64,000 nucleotides of DNA from Cliona cf. orientalis (GCA_963930775.1 OZ005706.1:4020545-4084544); one strand, 5' to 3'; numbered from the stretch's first letter, positions 47,402 to 58,545 are shown. Translations and numbers: made by a program. Notes: generated by a model from the sequence alone, not told the origin.

Positions 47402-48391
47402 TTAATACTTGATCATTCGATACTTTAGTGATTCCATTCCATCTTGTATGGAACCATAACTGGTTCCCATAGATAACTGCCAAAACAACACTCGGCCCAC
47501 TTCATCCTGTACGATAAATAGAGAATCGTACTGAGGGACCCACTTCCCACATTTGTGAATTCCTATATGGGCGGCCAGTTTAAAAGTGTGGTCGCAGCTA
47601 ATGACCTCAGAACTAAGATCAGCCATGTCACGAAACATCAAGTGCTTAAATTCATTGAAACTGATGATAAAAATATTACTTATTAGATCATTGCTGATGT
47701 ATGTGGTAGGAAGAGAAGGACAATTGCAATCCGATTGAGTGAGAAAAATAGTTTGGTGTGTGTACACAAGCTGTTGCTGTGCATAATGATCTTGAACAGA
47801 CCACAGAAGTAAAGTCTCAATATCTGAGAAGGACTTTCCTTGTGAGCATAGTTGGAAAACGAGACGTTGCAACTGACGTGTTATTCCACACTTATGCAAT
47901 AGTACAAACGGGATTACTTCTCTTTCAGGAAAGTGGTGCAATATACGTGGATCGCATGCCGTGATCATGTGGCCACGTGAACAGCAATAAATTGGGCAAA
48001 CTAAAACTACACATCCATTAATTCCGTAAAGGCATCTAGGATTGTACCTCTTCGTTGAGCCATCTTGCCATTGCATAAACTTGATGTTACAATCACAACT
48101 CTCTTCTGAACATGATAGTGGCAAACTATCCCTGAACAGTATTGGAAACTGATGGATTGGGTCCCACATTATCACCTCAGGTAGGAAGAAGCGATGAACT
48201 TCATTCTCGTCAATATTCACACTCACTTCAGGTATGGAAAGAATGTTCACTATCATTGGAGGAAGGGTACAGGATTTGTGGTGAGCAATAACCTTGACAA
48301 TATAGGGATGCCATTCGGGTTTGAAACCAAGAGAGAAACAGCTGCTGTACACTTGACTCAACAAAAGAACAATAAGCACTACTTTCATCAT
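47402..48391 (-). CDS. Transposase N-terminal part: cysteine-rich module and first catalytic Asp
   Basis: About 329 codons from the ATG at 48391 (a GTG lies two codons earlier). The text may really begin after a splice acceptor near 48340 (GTGTACAGCAG), because the first 20 residues are hydrophobic and unlike the rest. Residues about 95-150 form a Cys-rich module (SCSEESCDC, CLYGINGC, CPIYCCSRGHM). Next comes HHFPEREVIPFVLLHKCGI, a pattern shared with other animal transposases of this kind in my recollection. The first catalytic Asp is in VISCDHTFKLA (D269 counting from the GTG). It ends 17 bp before the downstream frame; dropping one T in the junction would make the two continuous. Confidence 0.75.
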   Translation of the reverse strand: MMKVVLIVLLLSQVYSSCFSLGFKPEWHPYIVKVIAHHKSCTLPPMIVNILSIPEVSVNIDENEVHRFFLPEVIMWDPIHQFPILFRDSLPLSCSEESCDCNIKFMQWQDGSTKRYNPRCLYGINGCVVLVCPIYCCSRGHMITACDPRILHHFPEREVIPFVLLHKCGITRQLQRLVFQLCSQGKSFSDIETLLLWSVQDHYAQQQLVYTHQTIFLTQSDCNCPSLPTTYISNDLISNIFIISFNEFKHLMFRDMADLSSEVISCDHTFKLAAHIGIHKCGKWVPQYDSLFIVQDEVGRVLFWQLSMGTSYGSIQDGMESLKYRMIKY

Positions 48392-48477
48392 GATCACAGA
48401 TCACTCACAACTACCAACAGTTGCTGAAAGAGATTCTATCAGAGACTCCACGTACGGAAAATGAGTTCAGTAGAAAT

Positions 48478-50042
48478 ACAAATTAGAACCAAGGAGAGAC
48501 AGTGAGAGACTGGGGAGGAAAGAATAGGAGACTACAAGAGACAGTGAGGGACTGGGGAGACTAGAGAGGCCATGGAGACCAAGAGGAAAGAGTAGGAGAC
48601 TTAGGGAGACAGTGATGGACTAGGGAGACCAACGAGACCATGGGAGGTACAGAGAAAGGAGTGGGAGACTCCGAGAGGGAGTGAGGAACTGGGGAGACTA
48701 GAGAGACCCAGGAGACCAGAGCAGGCAGAGGAAAAAGTGGGAGACTAACGGAGATAGTAAGAGACTGGGGTGAGATACGTGCAGACCAGGGAGAAGAAAA
48801 GAGTGGGAGACTACAAGAGACAGTAAGTGACTGGGAAACTAGAGAGACCAAGGAGACCAGAGAGATACATGCAGAGCAGGGAGAGGTAAGAATAGGAGAC
48901 TACAAGAGACAGTTTGGGACTGGAGAGACTAGAGAGGCCAAGGAGACCAGGAGGAAAGAGTAGGAGACTTAGGGAGACATTGCTGGACTAGGGAGACTAA
49001 GAGACCAACGAGACCAGGGGAGGTACAGAGCAGGGAGAAGAAAAGTGTGGGAGACTACAAGAGACAGTGGGGGACTGGGGAGACTACAGAGACCTGTGAG
49101 ACCAGGGGAGGTGCTGAGCAGGCAGAGGAAAGAGTGGGAGACTAACAGAGACAGTGAGAGATTGGGGAGACTAGAGAGACCAACGAGACCGGGGAAGGTG
49201 CACAGCAGGGAGAAGAAAAGAGTGGGAGACTAATGGAGACAGTTAGGGACTGGGGAGACTACAGAGACCTGTGAGACCTGAGCAGGCAGGGGAATGAATG
49301 GGAGACTAACGGAGACAGTGAGAGACTGGGGAGACTATAGAGACCAACGAGACCGGGGGTGGTGCACAGCAGGGAGAAGAAAAGAGTGGGAGACTACAAG
49401 AGACAGTGAGGGACTGGGGAGACTACAGAGACCTAGGAGACCAGGGGAGGTGCTGAGCAGGCAAAGGAAAGAGTGGGAGACTAACGGAGACAGTGAGAGA
49501 CTGGGGAGACAAACGAGACCGGGGGAGGTGCACAGCAGGGAGAAGAAAAGAGTGGGAGACTACAAGAGACAGTGGGAGACTGGGGAAACTACAGAGACCA
49601 GGGGAGGTGCTGAGCAGGCAGAGGAAAGAGTGGGAGACTAAGGGAGACAGTGAGAGACTGGGGAGACTAGAGAGACCAACGAGACCGGGGAAGGTGCACA
49701 GCAGGGAGAAGGAAAGAGTGGGAGACTACAAGAGACAGTGGGGGACTGGGGAGACTACAGAGACATGTGAGACCAGGGGAGGTGCTGAGCAGGCAGAGGG
49801 AGACTAACGTGAGAGACTGGGGAGACTACAGAGAGCAAGGAGACCAGAGGAGGTGCAGAGCAGGGAGAATAAAAGAGTGGGAGACTACAAGACACAGTGG
49901 GGGACTGGGGAGACTACAGAGACCAGGGGAGGTGCTGAGCAGGCAGAGGGAAGAGTGGGAGACTAATGGAGACAGTTAGGGACTAGGGAGACTACAGAGA
50001 CCAGGGAAGTGCACATCAGACAGAAAAAAGAGTGGGAGAGTG
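48478..50042 (-). repeat. Right minisatellite array (GA-rich on the plus strand)
   Basis: Same 80-90 bp unit as 36107-37775 but inverted (GGGACTGGGGAGACTACAGA, AAAGAGTGGGAGACTA, GGGGAGGTGCTGAGCAGGC). With the left array it makes the long arms of the giant transposon. Confidence 0.9.
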
Positions 50043-50131
50043 GAGTACAACACTGGGAGACATATGGGACAAATAACAGTTTAATATAATGAATGAATGA
50101 ATTTAATTAATTAATTAATTAACTAATTTAA

Positions 50132-50189
50132 TTAATTAATTAACCACAAGAATGTAATACTTTGGTGCTTGCAACACCAAGTACCTACC
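50132..50189 (-). repeat. Right outer terminal inverted repeat of the giant transposon
   Basis: Reads TTAACCACAAGAATGTAATA then TTGGTGCTTGCAACACCAAG to GTACCTACC, the inverse of the left end. A run of TTAATTAATT separates it from the array. Confidence 0.8.
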
Positions 50190-50738
50190 TTTATCGTGCG
50201 TACATGATTGTGTCCAACCTCCTCTAGTGCACAGCTAGCGATTGTAACACACCCACTTAATACAGCTGCCGTCAACAATGTACAGTGAAGTACATGTATT
50301 AGCCCAACAGCCAGCCACCCTCACTCTCAGTTGGTAACCATGCTTGAATAAGGCTAAATTATTAAATCTTGAGTAGTTGCTGCTAATGTTCGAATTATGT
50401 AGATAGCATGGGTAACTTATGTGGGTGCTTTTTCGCGTCTAAATGCAACACTGATAATTTGAATATCGGCCCATCCCTCAGTCTTGGACCAGTGTAAGGC
50501 ACACCACCCATGGGCCCCTCTTCGCAAGGGTACAATACTGGTACATTATATGTAAGTGTGTCTTCTGACCAACTTTTAATGATTCGTAATAATTATGAAA
50601 TCTTGACCAGATACTTTCTAGGTAGTAAAATTAATGACCAGTAGGGGGTCGTTAATGCAAGAAGTGTATTTAGTTAAGTGTAAATGCATAATCATGGTAA
50701 GAGAGTAATTATTCTTATTCCATATTCATCATTCTTAG

Positions 50739-50862
50739 TCTTCAGGTGATCTTCAGAATGATGAGCACACAGCAGCTATCATGTTACAAATGGTTCAGAA
50801 TTGTGGCAAGCTAATGAACGCTCTCAACAGTGAGAGAAAAGGAAGTTTTCATCGCCTCTTGG
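50739..50862 (+). CDS. Candidate coding exon of an unidentified host gene
   Basis: Acceptor ATTCTTAG at 50731-50738 and donor GG|GTGAGT at 50863 bracket 124 bp open only in one plus frame, which reads SSGDLQNDEHTAAIMLQMVQ and continues as an amphipathic, helix-like stretch to FHRLL. Composition is that of normal protein, unlike the repeat shadows around it. I do not recognise the family and could not find in-phase partner exons. An ATG at 50408 opens MGNLCGCFFA, which looks like a myristoylation start, but its possible donor is not in phase with this exon. Lies just outside the giant transposon. Confidence 0.4.
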
Positions 50863-51069
50863 GTGAGTTACCCACTAAGATTGCTAAATCCAGGGGTTCA
50901 TTCGGGATATTTGTTGAGGAGGGACAAATGCCATTGCGCTAAAATAAGGGTGAGGATGACCATAGGTAGGTGCACCGTAAGGACATATATACAACGATAC
51001 GGACGGCAGCATGTTTTTTTACCGCTACTGTATATTATGCAAGCAGGCAAGCCTATGCAGCAATTTTGA

Positions 51070-51955
51070 GAAAATTTCTAAATAACACACACTGGAACTC
51101 AAAACATCGCAAATATGTGGCTTCCCTATACAAATATATGTGACCGGATTTGGGAAAACCCTCCGTATGGGATCTGCGCACGATTCACGCAATGCGCGTT
51201 TTTAGTAGCTCGGGTTGAAATTTGTCGAAGTCCAGATTTTGTCATATACATGTCAAACAACCCTTCTTCTAACTGTTGCCGTCTTCTACGGAGACTAGTC
51301 ATGCTATACGATGGCGAAATAAGCCTTCATTTTGACCCACCTAGACCTAGACGGCACAGCCACAGCCACCGTACATGGAGCCCGTTGCTATGGGCGCTAA
51401 TTAGAATTCTCTACCTAGATACAGCTAGTTTCATCGAACTACTGTACGTTCACTCACTTTTTTAGCTTCTCGGGCATCTAAGAACAATCGGCTGTCGTCA
51501 ACAACGAAATTCAACTCTTGCTCGATCTTTACGTTCATTTCAAACGGCTCTGCCCAGGTCCATTTAATTGATTTCCGGGTCACGCGTAGTATGTGGAAAT
51601 GCCATACGCATGCATAGCAATGCCTTTAGACCATAATTTCTTGATTATTGGGGGTGTGGCACGATCGCAAATAAAGCGCTGTATCTCAAAAACGGAGCGC
51701 GCAATCAGCCTAAGACTTGAACACGGGTTAGCTCTATGGTAGAGCTTATCAACCATGCATCAAACTCAGTTTTCTGAAAAAATCCCATACGGAGAATTTT
51801 CCCAAATCCAGTCACATATAGGAATACTTCATAGTGCCATGAGTTTAATCCTAAAGTGTGAATCAAAATTCTTTCAGATCAAATCTCTAGTTTTAGCCTG
51901 TGCCCGTGTAAAAAATTATCTCCAAGTGCTACCAAATCCCCCTGAATTACATTAA
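51070..51955 (-). mobile_element. ACACTAAG element split by another MITE
   Basis: Pieces at 51062-51136 (AAATTTCTAAATAACACACA, TGGCTTCCCTATACAAA) and 51819-51955 (GAATCAAAATTCTTTCAG, ATCAAATCTCTAGTTTT, AAAAATTATCTCC) are contiguous in the normal, inverted element. The MITE at 51137-51818 separates them. Confidence 0.65.
51137..51818 (+). mobile_element. TATGTGACYGGATTTGGG MITE, TA flanks, nested
   Basis: 682 bp with terminal inverted repeats of about 36 bp (TATGTGACCGGATTTGGGAA at the left; TATGTGACTGGATTTGGGAA read inverted at the right), flanked by TA. It lies inside an ACACTAAG element, so it is the younger of the two. A 116-codon frame inside (51115-51465) has no recognisable domain. Confidence 0.75.
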
Positions 51956-52047
51956 ATTTTTCTTAGCGTTAGTGTGATAATTCTACATAGTGTATAATAG
52001 GGTATGTAATAGGGATATAATGGAACTAAATATACATGCACGTAGTA

Positions 52048-52254
52048 CTGTAGGACAGGTTTTAATTGTGTAATTTAATGATTGTGTTCTAGTCGAGTCG
52101 GGCCAAATTGCGAATCCAATAATTGCGATGGACGACCCCGTACCGTACTGTAGTATACATGCACGTTCATGTTTGTGAATCTATTAATTGCGAAACATAG
52201 AAAAACTTGCAATTCGCAATTATTAGATACTCGCAATTAAAACCCGACCTGCGG
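52048..52254 (+). mobile_element. CCGTA-type MITE (GCAATTAATAGA subfamily), TA flanks
   Basis: 207 bp, about the same body as 39981-40179; ends CTGTAGGACAGGTTTTAATT and, inverted, CCGCAGGTCGGGTTTTAATT, flanked by TA. Confidence 0.75.
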
Positions 52255-53265
52255 TATTCATATGAGGATATAATGATGCAATCAGTTGTGTGTTATTTTC
52301 TGTCTGTTACAAGTTATGTACTTGTATTTTATAGGGCATACATTCTTCATCTTTCAATTATTGCTGTCTATTATTATCATACAGTTGTATACCGCCATCA
52401 TACACTAGTTGCCAGTGTTTGGAATCAACGAATCAATGTTGTCAAAAGAATTAACAAAGAAACCTAAGTGACTGTTGGAAGATTGATATTATTCTATGTA
52501 TGATGCTGCTCTGCACAGCTTGTTCTGTGCTTATATAAAGTATAATATTTTTGAACCCACTTTCATCTTCACCAATGTTGAAGCATGTCATAATTATTGT
52601 CTTGATTATATCTGTGTTTCAACAGATTGAGGACAAAATATGCTATGGAGTAGTGATTTGATGAGAGTGGAACTCTACCATATCCCCGGTAACTGCATGG
52701 TCATTGTGTATGTGGTAATAGATCAACATAGTGCGCACATCGATGCCCTAATCGACTAACTCGGGTATGAAATCTCATGCTTCAATCACAGAAATGAACT
52801 TGATACTGAAGTACAGCTTCCAAAGTCAGATGATGGACGGCATGATATATATACCCTAGTGAAAAATATTGCAAGATCTTATCAAGGATATTAATAAGAT
52901 CATGCATGAATCTTGACTGAAATCATGTGGGATCTTGTAATATTTAGGAACAATTATCTCATGTGATCTTTGATATAAGATCATGCAAGATCAAGCAAGA
53001 ATATCGTATGATGTTTCTTGTAATATACTGTAAGATCCTGACTGATCACCAAGCACAGGCTAGCTAAATTTACAGGATTATGTAAGCAAGAAGTTCGACC
53101 AGCTCCACACTTGACTGTACTTGTCAGTAAATACCAAGCAGCTTATAAAGTATTCACTGGATACATAGATATAACTAGCTGAAGTAGCGGCCAACACAAT
53201 TGATCTTTCGCTTTTCTAAAATCTCCCCCACCTCATGTCTCCATGCACACACACATGGGCTAAAC
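52255..53265. other. Region without a supported gene
   Basis: AT-rich. Around 52860-53040 the words AAGATC, GATCATGCA and GATCTTG recur at short spacing, forming a degenerate local repeat. No supported exon. Confidence 0.4.
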
Positions 53266-56200
53266 AAGAGAAAGTTACACACTAAATAGAAAAAAAAAGC
53301 ATATTAATTCTAAATAATTGTGCGTTATTTAGAAACTCTCAAATTGGAGTATAGGTTGTTTCCTTTGTATAGCTCTACTATGCATCCTAGGTGTATTATG
53401 TGGTTTTCTGGACAATTTTTTTTTTTGCTTAGTATGTATGCTAGCTTGTTAAACACTACTAAGTGGGTAGAAAAAGAAATAATTCATAGGGGAACTGGGA
53501 ACACTTAACCTACTTGGGGATGTGATTTTTACATGGGCACGCAGAATGGGTCAAAATACATTTGACGGCGGAAAATTTGATTCACACCTTAGAATTAGGC
53601 ACTTTAAAGTATTCCCATATGTTTGTATAGGGAAGCCATGCAGTTGCAATGTTTCCGCCCACGCTCGCACAGTAACGTGACGACCTTTACCCACTTCAGT
53701 TAAAGTTGATGTATAGGCTGTGATTGTGCACGTTTCAGGACAATTTTTTTCTGCTTAGTGTGTGGTCTCCTTGTTAAACACTAAGTAGAAAAAATAAATA
53801 ATTCATGGAAGAACTGGGAACACTTGGGGATGTAATTTTTACATGGGCATGCAGAATGGGTCAGAATACGAAATTTGATGGCGGGGAATTTTGATTCACA
53901 CCTTAGAATTAAAGTTATGGCACTTTAAAGTATTCCCATGTTTATAATGTTATAGGGAAGCCATGCATTTGCAATGTTTTCCGCCCACGCACTACGTGAG
54001 GGGCTGGGCCATGCGCACACATATTAACGTGACAACCTTTACCCACTTGGTTAAAATTGATGCATAGGCTGTCGGCTTGCATTGTATGGCTCTACTATGC
54101 ATCCAGCTCGACTATGTGGATATTTGTGGACAATTTTTTCTGCTTAGTGTGTGGTCTCCTTGTTATGTGGGTATTTCTGGATAATTTTTTTTCTGCTTAG
54201 TGTGTGGTCTCCTTGTTATACACTACGTAGAAAAAAATTAATTCATGGAGGGATTGGGAGCACTTGGGAATGTAATTTTTACGTGGGCACGCAGAATGGG
54301 TCGAAAAACAAGATTTGACATGAGAAATTTTTGATTCATGCCTTAGAATTAAAGTTACGGCCCTTAAAGTTTACCCATATGATTGTATATAGGGAAGCCA
54401 TGTGCTTGCAATGTTTTGAGTCCCGGTATGCGTTATTTAGAAAATCGCTAGGCCAGTACATGCATAGGCTACCATGCAGCTGGTATTGTATCCAGAGACT
54501 TGCTGAATGAATGAAGAATCAACCACAACAGTAGCTCGCCCATTTTTGGTGAGAGAGGTGGGGTAATACAGCTATAGTTTTACATTTTGCATGCATATGG
54601 ATGTGTGGGAAAGTACATCGAGTTGAGAAATATAACTAAAATTGTTTTGTGCTTTTCCCCTAGCCTTGTATGTGTGCTGTGGTGATCTTGAGTACTAGTA
54701 GGAAGTAACGTGTTGCAGGGGCCACTGGTACTGAACCTCAACACTGATCATATACTCTGAGTTTTCTAGGCTCTACTAGGAGCATAGACGCCTGCTTTCC
54801 GATGATTGTATGGATCTATTAAGCATCCAGCTCAACTATGTGGTAGTTTCTGGACAACTTTTTCTGCTTAGTGCGTGGTCTCCTTGTTATACACTAAGTA
54901 GAAAAAAAAGAAACTATTTAATTACACACTAAGTAGAAAAATAAAATGAAATAAAAATGCAAGGGGGGGGGGGGGGTTTGGGAGCGCATTTCAGGAGATA
55001 ATTTTTACATGGGCACGCAGAATGGGTCGAAACTAGAGATTTGACCCTGGTGAGTTTTGATTAATTAAAGTTACGGCCCTTCAAAGTTTTCCCATGTTTG
55101 TATAGGAAAGCCATGCGTTTGCAATATTTTCCACCCACGCATTACGTGAAAAACGGGGAATACCCGTGGTGTGTGTTATTTAAACATTTCTCAAAATTGG
55201 AGTATAGGTTGTTTACATACTTTGTATGGCTCTACTGTGCATCCTGTGGTTTTCTGGACAATTTTTTTCTGCTTGGTGTGCACGCTAGCTTGATAATTGA
55301 ATAAATAATTAAATAATCTAATTCATGGAGGATTTGGGAGTACTTGGGGGACATAATTTTTACATGGGCACGCAGAATGCGTCGAAACTAGAGATTTGAC
55401 CAAGGGGAATTTTGATTCACACCTTAGAATTAAAGTTATGGCCCTTTGAAGTTTCCCATGTTTGTACAGGGGAGCCACACATTTGCAATGTTTTCTGCCC
55501 ACGCGCTATGTGAGGGGCGGGGCTACGTGCGTACATATACGTGACGACCTTTACCCAATTTGATCAAAATTGGCATACAGGCTGTCTCTTTGCATTGTAT
55601 GGCTGCAGTTTTCGGACAATTCTTTTTTTTCTGCTTAGTGTGTGGTCTTGTTACACACTAATTACACACTAATTACACACTAAGTAGAAAAAAAAGAAAT
55701 AATTCGTGGAGGAATTGGGAGCACCTGGGAACGTAATTTATACACGGGCACACAGAATGGGTCAAAATACGAAATTTGATGGCACGGAATTTTGATTCAC
55801 ACCTTAGAATTAAAGTTATGGCACTTTAAAGTATTCCCATATGTTTGTATATAGGGAAGCCATGCGTTTGCAATGTTTCCCACCCACGCGCTACGTGAGG
55901 GGCGGGGCTTAGCGCACACATAAACGTGACGACCTTCACCAACTTTTGACAAAATTGAAGTTTAGGCTGCCTGGTTGCATTGTATGATTCTACTATGCAT
56001 CCAGCTCGATTGTATGGTGGTTTCTGGACAATTTCTTTTCTCCTTATTGTGTGGTCCCCTTGAAAAAAAGAATTTAAGTAATTAATGTTTGGGGGGGGGG
56101 GGGTTGGGAGCACTTGGGGAGATAATTTTTACATAGGCATGCAGAACGGGTCGAAACTAGATATGGTTTTCGGACAATTTTTTTTTCTGCTTAGTATGTA

Positions 56201-57003
56201 TGTATGTGGTCTGCTTGAAAAAATTATATACTACTAATACACTAAGTAGTTATATACTAATACTAAGAAAAAATCAAAATATAATAATTCGTGGGGGAAC
56301 TGGGAGTAGTTGGGGACATAATATTTACATGTGCACGCAGAATGGGTCGAAATACGAAATTTGATGGCATAGAATTTTGATTCAATTAGTTACGGCCCTT
56401 TGAAGTTTTCCCATAATATTGTTTGTATAGGGAAGCCATGCGTTTGCAATGTTCTCTGCCCACGCGCTACGTGAAAAACGGGGAATACCCGTGGTGTGCA
56501 TTATTTAGAAAAATTTTCAAAATTGGAGTATATAGATTGCTTGCTTTGTATGGCTCTACTGTGCATCCTAGGTGTATTATGTGGCTTTCTGGACATTTTT
56601 TTCTGCTTAGTGTGCATGCTAGCTTGTTACAAAGTAGTTACACAAGAATAAAAATTCACGGGGGGTTTGGGAGCACTTGGGGAGATAATTTTTACATGGG
56701 CACGCAGAATGGGTCGAAACTAGAGATTTGACCTTGGGGGATTTTGATTCACACCATAGAATTAAAGTTACGGCACTTTAAAGTTTCCCCATATGTTTGT
56801 ATAGGAAGCCAAGCATTTGCAATGTTTTGAGTCCCGGTGTGCGTTATTTAGAAAATCGCTAGCTAAGTGCATGTATAGGCTACTATGCAGCTGGTATTGT
56901 ATCCAGAGGCTTGCTGAATGGATGAACAACAGTAGCTCTCCTTTTTTACTGAGAGGTAGGTGGGGTACAAGTACAGCCATAGTTTTACCATGTGTATGCA
57001 TGC

Positions 57004-57565
57004 TAGCCTCGTCCCCAGGCGCCCCAATCTTTTCAACTGCACGCGAGAAAAGAGGGGGAGCCTGGTAAAACTTATCACGTGCGTGACGTCAGGTGGAACC
57101 AACTTCCATATATGGCACAACAGCGAGTTGGCCAAGATCAAGTCGAGAGTTCGAGTTCTTCAATCAGTACGTTACAATCGGCTATGAATCAGCAAGAGGA
57201 GACGCTTCAGCATCTTCGCTATGTGTCAAAAACTGCGATTTGCATGGTAACTCGATCGTGTCCACGCTCAGGTGGAACCGACTTGAACGTTGGCATGATC
57301 GAGTTTACCATGCAAATCGCGGCTTTTGACACCCAGCGAAGGGACTGAAGGGCCCTGGCTTGCTGATTCATAGCTGATTGTAACGTTCAGATCGAAAAGC
57401 TCGAACTTTCGGTGAGAAATTCTGTGCCTCAAGCCGGCCAACTTGCTGTTGTTCCATATATGGAAGTTGGTTCCACCTGACGTCACGCACGTGATAAGTT
57501 TTACCAGGCTCCCCCTCTTTTCTCGCGTGCAGTTGAAAAGATCGGGGCACCTGGGGACGAGGCTA
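57004..57565 (+). mobile_element. Near-palindromic foldback element with perfect 9-bp target duplication
   Basis: 562 bp from TAGCCTCGTCCCCAGG to its inverse. Most of each half pairs with the other (TTTTCAACTGCACGCGAGAA, TAAAACTTATCACGTGCGTG, GTGGAACCAACTTCCATATA). TATGCATGC lies on both sides (56995-57003 and 57566-57574). The homologous unit at 54590-54610 lacks the insertion. The 9-bp duplication and long arms suggest a Mutator-like non-autonomous element related to 13756-14212. Confidence 0.85.
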
Positions 57566-57969
57566 TATGCATGCATGGATGTGTGGGAAAGTACAGGGAG
57601 TTGAGAATTAAACATCTTAAACTAAAATTATTTCATGCTTTTCCCCTAGCCTTGTGTGTGTGCTGTGGTGATCTTGAGTACTGCAGTGGAGTAGGAAGCA
57701 ATCACGTGTTGCTGCATGGTACTGAACCTCAATTATGAAAAATAATACTAATCATGTTTACATGTAGCAATTTTATGTGATACGTGATGAGAGTTGGAAG
57801 AAAACGTACAGAGGGTTATATAATAAGCCTGATAATTGCATGGAGCAAGGGGCCCCCCTTTGAAGTATTGGGGGCCAGTGGCCCTGTTCCTACTGAGAAA
57901 ATGGCCTGATGATAGTCAACAAGAGTGCCGCATTTGCCTCTATGTATTGTGCTTGATAACTATAATACT

Positions 57970-58075
57970 TAGTCTCATGCCCAGCCCCCTTTCACGCAAG
58001 CAGAGAGAAGGGGTCTGGCATTTGGCCAGACCCCTTCTCTCTGCGTGTGTGAAAGGAGGCTGGGCACGAGACTGT
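57970..58075 (+). repeat. About 100-bp near-perfect hairpin element
   Basis: GTCTCATGCCCAGCCCCCTT to its inverse, with arms of about 47 bp (AGAGAGAAGGGGTCTGGC and GCCAGACCCCTTCTCTCT) around a 6-base loop. The flanks ATACTTAG and GTACTCAG are loosely alike. Confidence 0.65.
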
Positions 58076-58545
58076 ACTCAGGATGACTATATTCGTGTGA
58101 ATATTAATTGAACCTACTATTATACATGCATGCTTGTTTCTAATTATGTGACGCTTTTTTCTGCTTAGTGTGCATGGTAGCTTGAAAAAAAACAAAATAT
58201 AATAATTCGTGGGGAACTGCGAGTAGTTGGGGACATAAATTTTACATCGGCACGCAGAATGGGTCGAAACACGAAATTTGATGGCGTAGAAATTTTATTC
58301 ACGCCCTAGAATTAGTTACGGCCCTTAAAGGTTTTCCCATGTTTGTATAGGGAAGCCATGCGTTTGCAATGTTTTCCGCCCACGCGCTACATGAAAAACG
58401 GGGAAAACCCGTGGTGTGCGTTATTTAGAAAATTTCTCAAAATTGGAGTATTGGTTGTTTGCTTGCTTTGTAATATGGCTCTACTGTGCATCCTAGGTGT
58501 ATTGTGGACAATTTTTTCTGCTTAGTGTGCACGCTAGCTTGTTAC

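Larger units (their letters stand above)
35999..50189. mobile_element. 14.2-kb DNA transposon with minisatellite-filled terminal inverted repeats
   Basis: The outermost 55-60 bp at 35999-36058 match the reverse complement of 50132-50189 with few differences (GGTAGCTACTTGGTGTTGC and GGTAGGTACTTGGTGTTGC). Just inside each end are about 1.6 kb of one 80-90 bp minisatellite, CT-rich on the plus strand at the left and GA-rich at the right, so the whole arms are inverted repeats of about 1.7 kb. Between the arms, on the minus strand, lie a DDE-type transposase with OTU, CXC and SANT-like parts and a ten-exon P-loop ATPase gene. Later MITE insertions sit inside. Target duplication not resolved (flanks TTTTTTG and TTTATCG are only loosely alike). 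The superfamily is uncertain; MULE/KDZ-like is my best reading. Confidence 0.8.
53266..58545 (+). repeat. Cluster of about ten ACACTAAG elements, head to tail
   Basis: Units begin near ACACTAAGTAGAAAA (for example 53278, 53783, 54212, 54892, 55675, 56238) and end near TTTTTTCTGCTTAGTGT (for example 53761, 54141, 55630, 56609, 58522). They are joined by short GTGGTCTCCTTG or GCTAGCTTG linkers. Each repeats GGGCACGCAGAATGGGTC, GTTACGGCCC, TAGGGAAGCCATGCG and GACGACCTTTACC. Two units carry an extra segment (54420-54800 and 56817-57780) with TATTGTATCCAGAG and CTTTTCCCCTAGCCTTG. The 60-100 codon frames inside recur from unit to unit and are repeat shadows. Confidence 0.8.

Noticed and set aside
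50408-50496. MGNLCGCFFA start as a myristoylated protein
   Set aside because: Attractive N-terminus, but the reading runs into a repeat-derived segment related to 3662-3850 and stops; the splice phase does not match the next exon.
55098-58525. Recurrent 60-100 codon frames starting MYREAMRLQC and similar in the ACACTAAG cluster
   Set aside because: They follow the nucleotide repeat, differ in frame and length between units and show no domain.
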